A program made the translations under genes and the position numbers. From the NCBI RefSeq assembly GCF_022539255.1, contig NZ_JAKZBV010000001.1, positions 1,984,001 through 2,048,000 on the forward strand: a stretch of 64,000 bases of DNA. Reading direction: 5' to 3'. Shown here one piece after another: positions 16,070 to 25,057 of this stretch. The notes under the pieces are model-generated. The model did not search any database, had not been told where the DNA came from, and saw nothing but the letters and a program-made list of their open reading frames with translations. Origin of the DNA: Sinomonas terrae (lineage in GTDB: Bacteria; Actinomycetota; Actinomycetes; Actinomycetales; Micrococcaceae). Positions within the stretch are counted from its first letter, which is position 1. The number at the start of each line of letters is the position of its first letter.

Positions 16070-16881
16070 CATCGGACGACGGGGACTTCGAGCTGACCCT
16101 CGCCGCGGTCCGGAAGGACTTCGGCCGAGGCCACCGCAGGATCACGGCCGTCCAGCCGGTCGATCTGAGCCTGGACGCGCACTCCGAACTCGGGGTAATC
16201 GGAGAGTCGGGCTCCGGCAAGTCGACCCTGGCCCGCATGATCGTCGGATTGGAGCACCCCACCAGCGGGCTGATCTCCTACCAGGGCCGATCGGTTGCCC
16301 AGTGGCTGTCGAGCCGCGCAGGCCGCATCGCCTACCGGCAGCAGGTCCAGTACGTCGCGCAGGACACCACCTCGTTCGACCCGCGCCAGACCTTCTTCGA
16401 ATCCGTCTCGGTCCCGCTGCGGATCCTCCGCGGCGTCAGGGGGCGCCAGGAGATCCGGGAGCGCCTGGACGCGATCGCCGATGACCTCTCGCTCGACCCG
16501 ACGCTCTTCTCCCGGTACCCCCACCAGGTCTCCGGCGGCCAGCGGCAGCGCTTCGCGCTCGCCCGCTCCCTCGTCGTCGAACCGCGCCTCCTGATCTGCG
16601 ACGAGGTGGTCTCCGCCCTGGACGTCTCGGTGCAGGGGGCGGTCCTGAACCTGATCAAGCGGCACGTGGCCCGGCACCGGATGGGCCTGATGTTCGTCGC
16701 GCACGGGCTCCCGGCCGTGACCTTCATCAGCTCGGAGCTCCTGGTCATGAGGAACGGCGAGGTGGTCGAGCGGGGAGCCGTCGACCAGGTCGTGAACGAG
16801 CCGCAGCACCCTTACACACGCGAGCTGCTCGACGCCTACGTGGACTCGTCGAGCCCCCAACGGCGGGAGGCCGCATCATGA
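16066..16881 (+). CDS. ABC transporter ATP-binding protein, OppF/DppF type
   Basis: A 271-residue ATPase, the second of the pair: Walker A GESGSGKST near residue 45, Q-loop VAQDTTSFDP, signature QVSGGQRQR, Walker B LLICDEVVSALD and AHGLP at the switch position. The end NEPQHPYTRELL is the classic OppF tail. It uses GTG at 16066 overlapping the previous stop and overlaps the permease gene by four bases. Together with the D-type ATPase it powers the import system of locus C. Confidence 0.92.
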   Translation: MTSDDGDFELTLAAVRKDFGRGHRRITAVQPVDLSLDAHSELGVIGESGSGKSTLARMIVGLEHPTSGLISYQGRSVAQWLSSRAGRIAYRQQVQYVAQDTTSFDPRQTFFESVSVPLRILRGVRGRQEIRERLDAIADDLSLDPTLFSRYPHQVSGGQRQRFALARSLVVEPRLLICDEVVSALDVSVQGAVLNLIKRHVARHRMGLMFVAHGLPAVTFISSELLVMRNGEVVERGAVDQVVNEPQHPYTRELLDAYVDSSSPQRREAAS

Positions 16882-17915
16882 GCTGGTACCGGGCAAACCG
16901 TTGGTGGGTGCTCAGGCTCGCCCGCCTTCCCCTGGACATCTTCGTCTTCGGCACCATCGCGTTCTTCCTCGTCAGGCTGCTGCCGGGCGACCCGGTCAGC
17001 GTCGCGCTCGCCTCCCGCTCCGGAACCGTGACAGCGGAGTCCATCGCGGCCGTGCGAACCCAGATGGGACTCGACGGGACCGTGTGGGACCAGCTCGTCA
17101 GGTTCTGGGGCGGGCTCCTTCATGGAGATCTCGGGCACTCGCTCGTGACCGGCGCTCCGGTGGTCAACGAGGTGTTCTCCCGGCTCCCCTCCACCATCGA
17201 GCTGATCTTCCTGGGCCTGGTCGGAGCGTTCGTACTGTGCCTCGTGCTGGGGTTCCTGTACCTCCGCTTCGCGAACAGGGCCCTGCGGGCCGGGATAAGG
17301 GTCTACGCGTCCTTGGCCACCACGGTGCCGGTGTTCGTCGTCGCCATCTTCCTCATCGTCATCTTCTATGTGGTCCTGGATTGGCTTCCGGCGCCGTTGG
17401 GCAGGGTCTCGGGAGTGCTGCCGGTCGTCACGGGCTTCCCGCTCCTGGACGAGGGGCTCACCGGGAGCTGGGACATGTTCGGGCAGACCCTCGTGCAGTA
17501 CATCATGCCGGTCGGGGCGATGGTGCTGACCTACACCCCGAACCTGCTCACGCAGTTCATCGGGGGCCTGGACCGCGAGCTGGTCCAGCCGACCACCCGG
17601 TTCCAGGTCGCGGCGGGGGTGCCCCGCAGGTGGATTTTCTTCAGCGTGTTCCGGCGGTCGCTCTCGAGCGTCGTGGTGGTGTTCGGGCTATTCTTCGGCT
17701 CCCTCATCGGCGGCGCCGTCACGATCGAGAGCCTGTTCGGGTTCGGCGGGATCGGCGCGCTCGGCGTCCGTTCCGTCCAGTCGGTGGACTTCACCGCGCT
17801 CCAAGGGTTCCTCGTCGTCGTCGCCGTCTGCCTGGTCGCGATGCTCATCGTCGACCTGGTGAACATGTGGCTCGACCCCCGCCGCCGGCCCGGCATCGAA
17901 AGCGAGGCGAACTGA
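16878..17915 (+). CDS. ABC transporter permease, DppB/OppB type
   Basis: A 345-residue inner-membrane permease with six hydrophobic segments. FFLVRLLPGDPV near residues 27-39 is the typical N-terminal DppB motif. The EAA-like cytoplasmic loop appears as QVAAGVPRRWIFF, followed by LFGFGGIGAL. It starts at an ATG overlapping the OppF stop and ends one base before the second permease gene. Substrate class: peptides, opines, nickel or oligosaccharides; the context of sugar-acid and lactam catabolism suggests a small organic acid or peptide-like compound. Confidence 0.92.
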   Translation: MSWYRANRWWVLRLARLPLDIFVFGTIAFFLVRLLPGDPVSVALASRSGTVTAESIAAVRTQMGLDGTVWDQLVRFWGGLLHGDLGHSLVTGAPVVNEVFSRLPSTIELIFLGLVGAFVLCLVLGFLYLRFANRALRAGIRVYASLATTVPVFVVAIFLIVIFYVVLDWLPAPLGRVSGVLPVVTGFPLLDEGLTGSWDMFGQTLVQYIMPVGAMVLTYTPNLLTQFIGGLDRELVQPTTRFQVAAGVPRRWIFFSVFRRSLSSVVVVFGLFFGSLIGGAVTIESLFGFGGIGALGVRSVQSVDFTALQGFLVVVAVCLVAMLIVDLVNMWLDPRRRPGIESEAN

Positions 17916-17916
17916 G

Positions 17917-18843
17917 ATGGCAGAGACCCTGATTGCCAAGCCCGTCCAGGCCCCCCCGGAACGCCCGAGCCGAAGGCGCGCCGGCTGGGTCCGAGCGGCG
18001 CTGGCGTTCCTGCCCCTGGCGGCGGTCCTGGCCGTCGCCGCCTTCGCCCCCCTGATCGCGCCCTTCGACCCCGTCAGCACCGTGGACGCCTCCCGCCTGC
18101 CGCCCTCGCCCCAGCACCTGTTCGGGACGGACTCCGTAGGCATGGACGTCTTCTCCCGCTGCGTCTACGGGGCGCGCGTCGCCGTCCAGTTCGGCATCAC
18201 GGTGGCCCTCAGCAGCACGATCGGCGGGATCCTGATCGGGACCTTCATCGGCCTCTCCGAGAGCAGCCGGGGGATCGCGGGCTGGGTCGGACGCCTCCTG
18301 AACCAGATCAGCGACTACTTCATCGCCATCCCGTCCATCATCCTCGGCATCGTCGTCGTCGGGATCATGGGCTCCTCGGACTTCGCTCTCACCGTCGCCA
18401 TCACGCTCTGCCTGATCCAGGCCACGATCAAGCTCACAAGGGCCGAAGTGCTCAGGGTGCGCCGCGAAGCGTACCTCGAGGCGGCCAAGCTCGCCGGCGA
18501 GAGCCCGCTGCGCTCCGCGCTCGTCCACGTCATCCCGAACTCGATCGGCCCCGCGATGCGCAACATGCCGCTCGTCTTCGGCAACTGCGTGATCATCCTC
18601 GCCAGCCTCGGCTTCATTGGCGTCGGAGTCAAGGCGCCCACCCCCGAGTGGGGCTACATGATCTCCTCGGCCCTGTCCTCGCTCATGCTCGGACGCTGGT
18701 GGCCCGCGGTCTTCCCCGCGATCTTCGTCGCCCTCTCAGTCCTCTGCATCGCCTACTCGTCCCGGGCGATCCCACAGGTTTGGCCGTATCTGTCGGCCAA
18801 CATCAAGAAGCGGTATCGCTCCGAAAGGAAGAGTCGTGCCTAA
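17917..18843 (+). CDS. ABC transporter permease, DppC/OppC type
   Basis: A 308-residue permease, partner of the DppB-type protein. An N-terminal segment with a single membrane helix ends in LAPFD-like LIAPFDPV and LFGTDSVGMDVFSR, the DppC hallmark. The EAA loop is visible as AAKLAGESPLRSALVHVIPNSIGP. The stop TAA overlaps the GTG start of the binding-protein gene, so the five genes D-F-B-C-A form one coupled operon. Confidence 0.93.
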   Translation: MAETLIAKPVQAPPERPSRRRAGWVRAALAFLPLAAVLAVAAFAPLIAPFDPVSTVDASRLPPSPQHLFGTDSVGMDVFSRCVYGARVAVQFGITVALSSTIGGILIGTFIGLSESSRGIAGWVGRLLNQISDYFIAIPSIILGIVVVGIMGSSDFALTVAITLCLIQATIKLTRAEVLRVRREAYLEAAKLAGESPLRSALVHVIPNSIGPAMRNMPLVFGNCVIILASLGFIGVGVKAPTPEWGYMISSALSSLMLGRWWPAVFPAIFVALSVLCIAYSSRAIPQVWPYLSANIKKRYRSERKSRA

Positions 18844-20476
18844 GAAAAATATGATGGGAGCCCTCGCCGCAGCCGCCGCGGTCGCCCTCACTGCCGCAGG
18901 CTGCACCAGCCACGGCCCCAGCGGAGGCGGCAGCGCTGCCGCCAAGAACTCGCTCACGGTCGCCGTCGCGGCCACCCCGACCAGCTATGACCTCGACGGC
19001 TCGTTCGCTGCCTCGAACGAGAACTACACCATGTGGTCCCAGACCCAGATCGGCCTGCTGAACTACAAGACCACCACCAAGAACGGCGTCGTCACCACCG
19101 ATTTCACCCACTTCGAAGGGGCCCTCGCCGACAAGGACAACCCCTACACAGTCAGCGACAACGGCCAGACCTACACCTTCCACCTCCGCAAGGGCGTGCT
19201 CTCTCAGGCCGGCAATCCCTTCACCGCCCAAGACGTCTACTGGTCCGTCCAGCGCAAGCTCAGCGACCGCGGTGTCGGGCTGACCCAGATCAGGAACTAC
19301 TTCAACTCGATGGACCAGATCCAGATCGTCGACGACTACACGATCGCCTTCCATCTGCACAACGCAGGGAACGACAACGTCTTCCTCCCGATCTTCACCG
19401 GCCAGACAGGGCGCATCTACGACAAGACCGAGATGCTCAAGCACGCCACGAGCTCCGACCCCTGGGCGGTGAAGTGGGCGGCGCAGAACACGGGGTGGGG
19501 CTACGGCCCGTACACCGTCAGCTCCGTGACGCAGGGCCAGCAGCTCGTCCTGAAGGCGAACCCGAACTATCCCGACGGGCACCCCGCGTTCACGACCATC
19601 ACGATGAAGGTCGTCCCTGACTCCGGCACACGCGCCCAGCTCCTCTCCTCCGGCAACGTCGACGTCGCCGAAGCCCTCGCACCCAGCGACCTGAGCTCGA
19701 TCAAGGACTCGCCGAAGGTCCAAGAGCCCAGAGTCGACCACCCCATCGAGTTCGACGACATCTCGCTCGTCCAGAACAAGGCTCCGTTCGACGACAAGCT
19801 TGTCCGCCAGGCGTTCAACTACGCCATCCCGTACGACAAGATCATCAGCCAGGTCTACGAAGGCTTCGCCGTGCCCAGCCCAGGCTGGTTCACCCCCACC
19901 ATGGGCGTCCCGGGCCTCTCTACCCAGCCCGCCTACACCTATGACGTGAACAAGGCCAAGGCCCTGCTCGCCCAGGATGGGAAGACGAACGTCAACGTCA
20001 CCCTCTCCGTCTCCAACGCGATCCCCGACATCGTCGACACGGCGATCATGATCGGCTCCTACGCCAAGGCCGCTGGCTTCAACGTCACCGTGAACCAGCT
20101 CAACCCGGCCGACTTCGCCACCGGCCGCCTCAAGCAGACCCTCCAGGCCCTGATCGCGGCCAACCGGGTCCAGGTCCAGGTCCCATCGTTCGTGAACAAC
20201 TTCTTCCTCCCCGGAGACCCGAGCAACAGCGGCGCCTTCGTCCCCAACCCCCAGTGGCAGTCGCTCCTGTCGGCCGCGATCAACGCCGGCCCCGGCACCA
20301 GCGAGCAGGCCGCCCCCTACTGGCAGAAGGTGAACGACTACATCAACCAGGACGCAAGCCAGCTCCCGATGCTCTACAAGCAGCCGAACCAGGCCTACAG
20401 CAAGTCCCTGGAGAACATGTCCTACCGCTACGACAGCACCGTGGACTACAGCATCCTCAAGCCCGCAGGGAGCTGA
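18836..20476 (+). CDS. ABC transporter substrate-binding lipoprotein, family 5
   Basis: A 546-residue solute-binding protein of the peptide/opine/nickel class (SBP family 5). The N-terminus is a lipoprotein signal with lipobox TAAGC at residues 19-23, so the mature protein is anchored outside the membrane. Family features are the TYTFHLRKGVLSQAGNPFTAQDV segment near 115-135 (pieces TFHLRKGV and FTAQDVYWS) and QAFNYAIPYDKI near 325. The GTG start overlaps the permease stop by eight bases. It is the last gene of locus C and is followed by a strong stem-loop. The ligand cannot be read from the sequence. Confidence 0.93.
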   Translation: MPKKNMMGALAAAAAVALTAAGCTSHGPSGGGSAAAKNSLTVAVAATPTSYDLDGSFAASNENYTMWSQTQIGLLNYKTTTKNGVVTTDFTHFEGALADKDNPYTVSDNGQTYTFHLRKGVLSQAGNPFTAQDVYWSVQRKLSDRGVGLTQIRNYFNSMDQIQIVDDYTIAFHLHNAGNDNVFLPIFTGQTGRIYDKTEMLKHATSSDPWAVKWAAQNTGWGYGPYTVSSVTQGQQLVLKANPNYPDGHPAFTTITMKVVPDSGTRAQLLSSGNVDVAEALAPSDLSSIKDSPKVQEPRVDHPIEFDDISLVQNKAPFDDKLVRQAFNYAIPYDKIISQVYEGFAVPSPGWFTPTMGVPGLSTQPAYTYDVNKAKALLAQDGKTNVNVTLSVSNAIPDIVDTAIMIGSYAKAAGFNVTVNQLNPADFATGRLKQTLQALIAANRVQVQVPSFVNNFFLPGDPSNSGAFVPNPQWQSLLSAAINAGPGTSEQAAPYWQKVNDYINQDASQLPMLYKQPNQAYSKSLENMSYRYDSTVDYSILKPAGS

Positions 20477-20483
20477 CCGACAG

Positions 20484-20528
20484 GGCGTGATGGGTGGTCC
20501 CCCAGAATCCAGGACCACCCATCACGCC
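20484..20528. terminator. Bidirectional terminator-like stem-loop
   Basis: A perfect 17-bp inverted repeat (20484-20500 with 20512-20528) encloses an 11-base loop, eight bases after the binding-protein stop and ten before the convergent universal stress gene stop. It lacks a T-run, but its position suits termination for both strands. Confidence 0.75.
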
Positions 20529-20538
20529 GCCCGTTCCC

Positions 20539-20982
20539 TCAGTCGGCGTCGCCGGTGGTGTTCACAATGTAGACATCGCAATCCGCTCCGTGCGCCACGC
20601 TGTTCGCGATGCTCCCCAGAATCCTTCCGATGCCCCGCATCCGTCGGTTCCCCACCACGACCAGCCGCGCCCGAAGGCGCTGCGCCTCCGCGAGGATGGC
20701 GTCGGCTGGCTTGCCGCGCCATGCGGCAGAAGTGACTTCCCCCGAGCCCCCCGGCCACCCCAGCGACGCGACCACATCCCTGGCCACTGCCTCCGCCCTC
20801 GACGGTCCGGACACGATCCATCTGTCGCTGCCGACCCCGAATTCCTCGGTGCGGTCGTCCTCGAAGGCAGTCACGACGTGCAGCCTCGCGCCGAATGCAA
20901 GGGCGATCTCGGCGGCGGCCTGTGCAGCGCGGAGGGCGGTATCGCTGTTGTCCACGCCGACGACGACAATGTTCTCTCCCAT
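20539..20982 (-). CDS. Universal stress protein (UspA family)
   Basis: A 147-residue single-domain Usp. VVGVDNSDTA at the N-terminus and VVGNRRMRGIGRILGSIANSVAHGADCDVYIV (pieces GNRRMRGIGRILGSI and DCDVYIV) at the C-terminus give the ATP-binding Usp pattern G-2x-G-9x-G(S/T). Such proteins act in the cytoplasm in stress or nutrient-limited survival. The ATG at 20982 follows GAAGGGA; a longer open frame upstream has no support. It converges with the ABC operon. No DosR-type 20-bp palindrome was seen in front of it. Confidence 0.92.
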   Translation of the reverse strand: MGENIVVVGVDNSDTALRAAQAAAEIALAFGARLHVVTAFEDDRTEEFGVGSDRWIVSGPSRAEAVARDVVASLGWPGGSGEVTSAAWRGKPADAILAEAQRLRARLVVVGNRRMRGIGRILGSIANSVAHGADCDVYIVNTTGDAD

Positions 20983-21296
20983 CAGATCCCTTCTCCCTGG
21001 GCTCGTCAGGCTCCCTTCTGGGCAGCCCCACTCGGGCACAGCCCAACGTTCCCCGAGTTGACCCTACTCTCAGGGCCTTTCTCGTCGGCCCAAATATCGT
21101 GCAGGATCTTCGGCGACGAGCGGCGACGCCCATGGGAAGCCTCCACGCCATCTCGCCGGCATGGCCTTCAAATCGAATGTGCCGACCTTGTAGCCGGGTG
21201 TTGGATCACCTGGGCGACGGCCGTCGCCGGCCAGCGCTCGGCCATGAGAGCGAAGGAGGCGCGTCCGCGCTCCCACAGCTCCGCGACGGAGATCGG
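20983..21296. other. Non-coding stretch upstream of the stress gene
   Basis: This stretch holds the promoter region of the universal stress gene and the weathered end of a MerR-like reading frame (next entry). I see no intact gene. Short open frames here lack ribosome-binding sites and family sequence. Confidence 0.5.
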
Positions 21297-21560
21297 CTAC
21301 TGGGCGCGGAGGAGCTCGATGAACTCGTCGGCCATGCGGAGGAGTTCGGCCATCTCCTCCAGCGCGAAACCCTGCGGCTTCATTCTGCGATCGGCATCAG
21401 ACGGGTGAAGTCGCGCTCCGTGTACAGGCGGAACCCGCCCTCCGTCCGGCCGAAGGCTTGAGTCCGGAAACCTCGGTGTATGGAATGCGCAGCCCGCTTG
21501 GGCACCACTGTAAGAGAAGCCGACAGGCCAGATGGGCGAGTGGGATCGCCGTGGTCACCT
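21297..21560 (-). pseudogene. Decayed MerR-family regulator
   Basis: On the minus strand the segment GRTEGGFRLYTERDFTRL is the wing of a MerR DNA-binding domain. It runs into a stop (after LMPIAE) while the next frame continues with RMKPQGFALEEMAELLRM, the usual continuation of MerR proteins (KRMKPLGFSLEEMRELL type), and ends at TAG 21297-21299. The recognition helix upstream is also displaced: the expected LRTIRYYEEVGLV region reads LRIPYTEVSGL in yet another frame. At least two frame changes are therefore present and no start codon with a ribosome site is left. The original target is unknown. Confidence 0.55.
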
Positions 21561-21577
21561 CCCTCCTGTTGCAAGGC

Positions 21578-22129
21578 TCAGGAGCCGAATATGCCGGATG
21601 CGGTTGTGAACGGCTCGGCAGTCACCCACGCTGAGGCCTCTTTCGCAATCCAGGCCGGCGCCTGGGCAATGTCGAGTTGGATTCCGGGTTCGTCGGAGCC
21701 GAGAGGCTCAAGGATAGCGAGCTGGGAATCGAGGAGCGAGAGAGGCATGAAGTGCCCCGGGCGGGATGCCATGCGGTCCGCGAGCAGCTCGCGGGTGCCG
21801 TGCAGGTGAACGAACAGGGTCTGCGGGGCAGCAGAGCGGATGAGGTCCCGGTAGGACCGCTTGAGTGCGCTGCAGGCGATGACGAGCGGTCGGTCCGAGG
21901 AGAGCAGCCGGCGTCCGACCTCCCGGAGCCACGGCTCGCGGTCGCCGTCGTCCAATGGGATGCTGGCCGCCATCTTGGCGACGTTGGCCGCGGGATGCAG
22001 CTCGTCGCCGTCGAGGAAGGCGCCGCCCACCTCACGGGCAAGCAGCGCGCCGACCGTGCTCTTGCCGCACCCGCAGACGCCCATCACCACGATGTGCAGC
22101 GTCGGGTCGGCGTTATTGCTCCCAGTCAT
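21578..22129 (-). CDS. gntK: Gluconokinase
   Basis: A 183-residue P-loop kinase of the thermoresistant gluconokinase family, which converts gluconate to 6-phosphogluconate for the pentose phosphate pathway. Seen are Walker A GVCGCGKSTVG near residue 17, FLDGDELHPAANVAKM, PLDDGDREPWL, ACSALKRSYRDLIR and HLHGTRELLADRMASRPGHFM (in pieces), all standard for GntK. The ATG at 22129 follows GCAGGAG. No gluconate permease is adjacent. It may be the last gene behind the SDR at 22513 but is separated from it by 383 bases, so it probably has its own promoter. Confidence 0.93.
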   Translation of the reverse strand: MTGSNNADPTLHIVVMGVCGCGKSTVGALLAREVGGAFLDGDELHPAANVAKMAASIPLDDGDREPWLREVGRRLLSSDRPLVIACSALKRSYRDLIRSAAPQTLFVHLHGTRELLADRMASRPGHFMPLSLLDSQLAILEPLGSDEPGIQLDIAQAPAWIAKEASAWVTAEPFTTASGIFGS

Positions 22130-22512
22130 ATTGCTCCTGCCTTGAAAATCAACTGCAGCTCCAGCCGACCTGCCGTGGTGTCGCCGCAGCCTGCTGTGAA
22201 CACTCTCGGGTGGAACACCTGCCATTCCCTGCAGATGCATCTCGTCGTGAATCCAATCGCGTAGGCCCGGGCGTTCAGAAGCTGCCGGCGCGCAGCGGGC
22301 GCCTGCACAACCTGCTCCTTGGACGGGTCTCCGGCGGAGCCTGGTCCCGGGAGCCCCTGCCGATAGCGGTACTTTCCGCCGCGTTCCTGATTCCGGCGCG
22401 CTTGCGCTTCAATCCCGCGGGCTATGCCACGCCTCCCGTTGTCGAGTCGGTCGCGACGCCACGGCCGAAGCAGCTGTACGCAATTGAACAGGGGCCTCGG
22501 CCGTACGCCGCG
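22130..22512. other. 383-bp gap without recognisable gene
   Basis: Six-frame reading gave no family sequence, tRNA-like cloverleaf or clear terminator. It contains the leader of gntK (AGGAG before 22129) and the end region of the SDR operon. Reading frames on both strands look like random high-GC translation, so it may be a deletion scar. Confidence 0.5.
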
Positions 22513-23262
22513 TCAGCGGCGGTCGAAGGTGAGGCCGCCGGGGACTTGGAAGGTGGGCATGATCTCGATCATGCCGATGTTGACGTGGCGTGGGGTCTCG
22601 ATGGCGTAGTCGAGGGCGTTGACGATGTCGTCGGTGGTGAGGGACTCGTAGCCTTCGTAGTACGTCTGCCAGGCCTCCTCCATGGCCTCGGGGGAGCCGC
22701 CGAGGTTGCGGCCGAAGATCTCGGTCTCGACGCGGCCGGGGCAGATCTCGGTGACGCGGATGCGCTTGCCGACGGTGTCGTTGCGCAGCTGGCGGGAGAT
22801 CTGGTGCACGGCGGCCTTGGTGGCGTGGTAGGCGGTGTGCCCGTAGAAGTTGTAGAGGCCGGCGATGGAGCTGATGTTCACGATGTGGCCGAGGTCGCGT
22901 TGGGCCATTCCGGGCAGGGTCAGGCGGGTGAGCTGGAGGAGGGCCCGGAGGTTGACATCGATGATCTCGTCGAGGTCCTCCTCGGTGGAGTCGAGGATGT
23001 TCCCGGGCCGGGAGACCCCGGCGCAGTTGACGAGGACGTCGACCTCGAGGGTGCCGAGCGCGGAGGCCAGCGCCGCCGTGTCGGTGAGGTCGAGCGCGTG
23101 GGGGACGGCGCCGGTGCGGTCCGCGAGCTCGGCGAGCCGGTCCTCGTTGCGGGCGACGGCGTGGACGGCGAGCCCGCGCTTGGCGAGCCGCTCGGCGATC
23201 GCGGCGCCCATCCCGGTCGAGGCTCCGGTCACGAGGGCGGTCTTGTAGTCAGCGAAAGGCAT
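22513..23262 (-). CDS. Short-chain dehydrogenase/reductase (YdfG-like; locus D)
   Basis: A 249-residue classical SDR: GASTGMGAAIAERLAKRG, NCAGVSRPG, Ser in NISSIAG, YHATKAAVHQISRQL and the PGRVETEIF loop, which resembles YdfG-type serine/3-hydroxy acid dehydrogenases. GGAGAAC precedes the ATG. It lies 61 bases downstream of the second pxpC-like gene on the same strand, so it is probably the last gene of that operon and handles a hydroxy-acid product of lactam opening. In locus A the corresponding redox steps are an aldo/keto reductase and a hydroxyisobutyrate-type dehydrogenase. Confidence 0.9.
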   Translation of the reverse strand: MPFADYKTALVTGASTGMGAAIAERLAKRGLAVHAVARNEDRLAELADRTGAVPHALDLTDTAALASALGTLEVDVLVNCAGVSRPGNILDSTEEDLDEIIDVNLRALLQLTRLTLPGMAQRDLGHIVNISSIAGLYNFYGHTAYHATKAAVHQISRQLRNDTVGKRIRVTEICPGRVETEIFGRNLGGSPEAMEEAWQTYYEGYESLTTDDIVNALDYAIETPRHVNIGMIEIMPTFQVPGGLTFDRR

Positions 23263-23323
23263 CGGTTCTCCAGTTCAGGGGTTGAGGGGACGACGGTGAG
23301 GCCGCAGGGAGGTGTCCACTGGT

Positions 23324-24337
23324 TCAGCCGCACGCGGCGGCAGGCAGGTCCTGCCAGCCGGCCGGGCGGTGGATGCCCAGGAGACCGAAGACCGTGGCAA
23401 CGGATTGCCGGAGGGTTTCGAGTTGGAGCATGGAACGGCGGTAGGCCGCTGTTGCCTCGGTTACCGTCGTCGCCCTGAAGCGGATCCTGTCGCCCGGGCG
23501 TGCTTGGGCGAGGACATCGAGCCCGAGGCTCGTGGCGACTGCTAGGACAGGATAGCCCGCCGTCACTCCGCGGCCTCGGTGGAGTATGAGGAGCTCCTCG
23601 CGCGAGGGCACCTCGATCGCGCCGACTGGGACTCCACGGGAGAGCACCTCGCCCGAGGTGACCCTCTCGGGCAGGTTGCCGCCCAGCCGGAGCCCGATGT
23701 GATTGCTCCTCGGGCTGACCGTGTACTCCGAACTGAACAGGAGATCTGCCGAGTCACCGAATTCGGCGATGTCGGGCCCATCCGTCACGTCCACGAGAGC
23801 CTCACCTCCCGATGCCGGGCGCTGGACCCCCAGACGGAAGAGGGGCATGTCGTAGAACGGTTGGCGGAAGGCCGGAACGGGCCGCTGCACGCTCAGTGCG
23901 GTTCCTCCGGTGAGGCGTACGCCGAAGCCAACCACGCTGTCCGGCGCGCAGCTCCCGAGGAGCCTCGGCACCTCGACGGAACCGTGGACGGCGAGGTAGG
24001 CGCGGAGGCCGCCCCGAATCCCGCGGACGGCGACAGGCTCACCTGCCGCGACGGAGACGGGCTCCCACTGTGGATAGGAACGTCCTCCCACCGTAAGCTC
24101 CGCTGCGGCGCCCGTGACGGTGATCAGGAGATCAGCCGTCGTCGTCATCCTGAAGTCGAGCGCGGTGAGCTCGAGCAGCGGTGAGTTGTCGTCGTTGCCG
24201 ACCAGGATGTTGGCTGCCCGTGCGGAGTACTGGTCGAGGGCGCCGTTCACGGGCAGTCCAAAGCGCGGGCCGCGGAACCGCCCGAGGTCCGTTACGACGG
24301 TGTTCCCCGCTTGCTGCACGATGATTGTGCCGCTCAC
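23324..24337 (-). CDS. AHS2/PxpC-like 5-oxoprolinase subunit C (copy 2)
   Basis: A 337-residue homologue of the protein at 3712-4767. Shared landmarks are NTVVTDLGRFRGPRFG, NGALDQYSARAANILVGN, GSCAPDSVVGFG, DGPDIAEFGDSADLLF, YTVSPRSNHIGLRL and LHRGRGVTAGYPVLAV (all in short pieces). The non-standard motifs of copy 1 are conserved here, which argues for a real subfamily rather than decay. The start is a GTG at 24337 overlapping the stop of the B subunit gene (GTGA); a longer open frame upstream is antisense noise. It forms the lactamase with the two upstream genes. Confidence 0.88.
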   Translation of the reverse strand: MSGTIIVQQAGNTVVTDLGRFRGPRFGLPVNGALDQYSARAANILVGNDDNSPLLELTALDFRMTTTADLLITVTGAAAELTVGGRSYPQWEPVSVAAGEPVAVRGIRGGLRAYLAVHGSVEVPRLLGSCAPDSVVGFGVRLTGGTALSVQRPVPAFRQPFYDMPLFRLGVQRPASGGEALVDVTDGPDIAEFGDSADLLFSSEYTVSPRSNHIGLRLGGNLPERVTSGEVLSRGVPVGAIEVPSREELLILHRGRGVTAGYPVLAVATSLGLDVLAQARPGDRIRFRATTVTEATAAYRRSMLQLETLRQSVATVFGLLGIHRPAGWQDLPAAACG

Positions 24338-25056
24338 GATGCCGCCTCCATCCGTGTCCCCGATCGGGCCTCGAACTCGCGTTCGGTGATGGGACGAAAG
24401 CGGATCGTGTCGCCCGGGCGGTACGGCACGAGGGGATCCCTCCCGAGATCGAGGAGGGAGAGCGGCGTCTGGCCGATGACCTGCCATCCACCAGGCGCGA
24501 CGGCCGGCGCGATGACGGCCTGCCGGCCCGCCACCGACACGGCTCCGGCGGGGACACTGAGGCGGGGATCCTTGAGACGGGGAACCGGAACCGGGAAGTC
24601 GGGGCCGTCCATCATCGGCGAGCCGGCAGGCGCTCCGAGGCAGCGGATCACGTAGCTCTTGGTCGCATGGAGGCGCACGACCTCCTCGGCCGAGATCCCT
24701 TCGAGTTCGGCGACTGCCTCGAGATCGGGGCCGAAGGTGCCCCCGTAGACCACTGGAACGTCGAAGTGGCGGGAGGAGGCGCCATCGTCCCCGGAGAGCC
24801 CGAGCTGGCGGATACCGAGGTTGACGAAGGCTCGGACCTGGCGCGCCGACACAGTCAGAGCGTCGAATTCGACGAGCACGGAATCGTAGGTGGGAACAGC
24901 GCCGTGGAGGCCTTCCGCGCCGCAGGTTTCGAGCCAGTCCGCAAGGCGGTGGACCGTGCTCCAATTCTGTTCGGTGTCGGTGGAGACCGCGACGACGCGA
25001 AGGGCTGCGTCTCCGGACTCGAAGACGTCGATCGGGGAGGGCACGAGAGGAGGCAT
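24334..25056 (-). CDS. KipI/AHS1/PxpB-like 5-oxoprolinase subunit B (copy 2)
   Basis: A 240-residue KipI/AHS1 protein with VPTYDSVLVEFD, VVYGGTFGPDLEAVA, HATKSYVIRCLGAPAGSPMMDGP (pieces), PRLKDPRLSVPAGAVSVAG and APGGWQVIGQTP. The CLGAPAG-MMDGP loop replaces the usual GFaPGFaYL and parallels copy 1. The ATG at 25056 was preferred: it is one base after the stop of the A subunit gene, and the 13 residues gained by an earlier ATG (25095) have no counterpart in copy 1. Confidence 0.87.
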   Translation of the reverse strand: MPPLVPSPIDVFESGDAALRVVAVSTDTEQNWSTVHRLADWLETCGAEGLHGAVPTYDSVLVEFDALTVSARQVRAFVNLGIRQLGLSGDDGASSRHFDVPVVYGGTFGPDLEAVAELEGISAEEVVRLHATKSYVIRCLGAPAGSPMMDGPDFPVPVPRLKDPRLSVPAGAVSVAGRQAVIAPAVAPGGWQVIGQTPLSLLDLGRDPLVPYRPGDTIRFRPITEREFEARSGTRMEAAS

Positions 25057-25057
25057 C

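Noticed and set aside
18803..20518. 571-residue minus-strand open frame
   Set aside because: It lies opposite the substrate-binding lipoprotein gene and has the valine/glycine/aspartate-rich look of a GC-driven shadow.
22130..22512. Possible transposase or integrase fragment
   Set aside because: No DDE, HTH or recombinase segment could be found in any frame, so it is listed as an empty gap.
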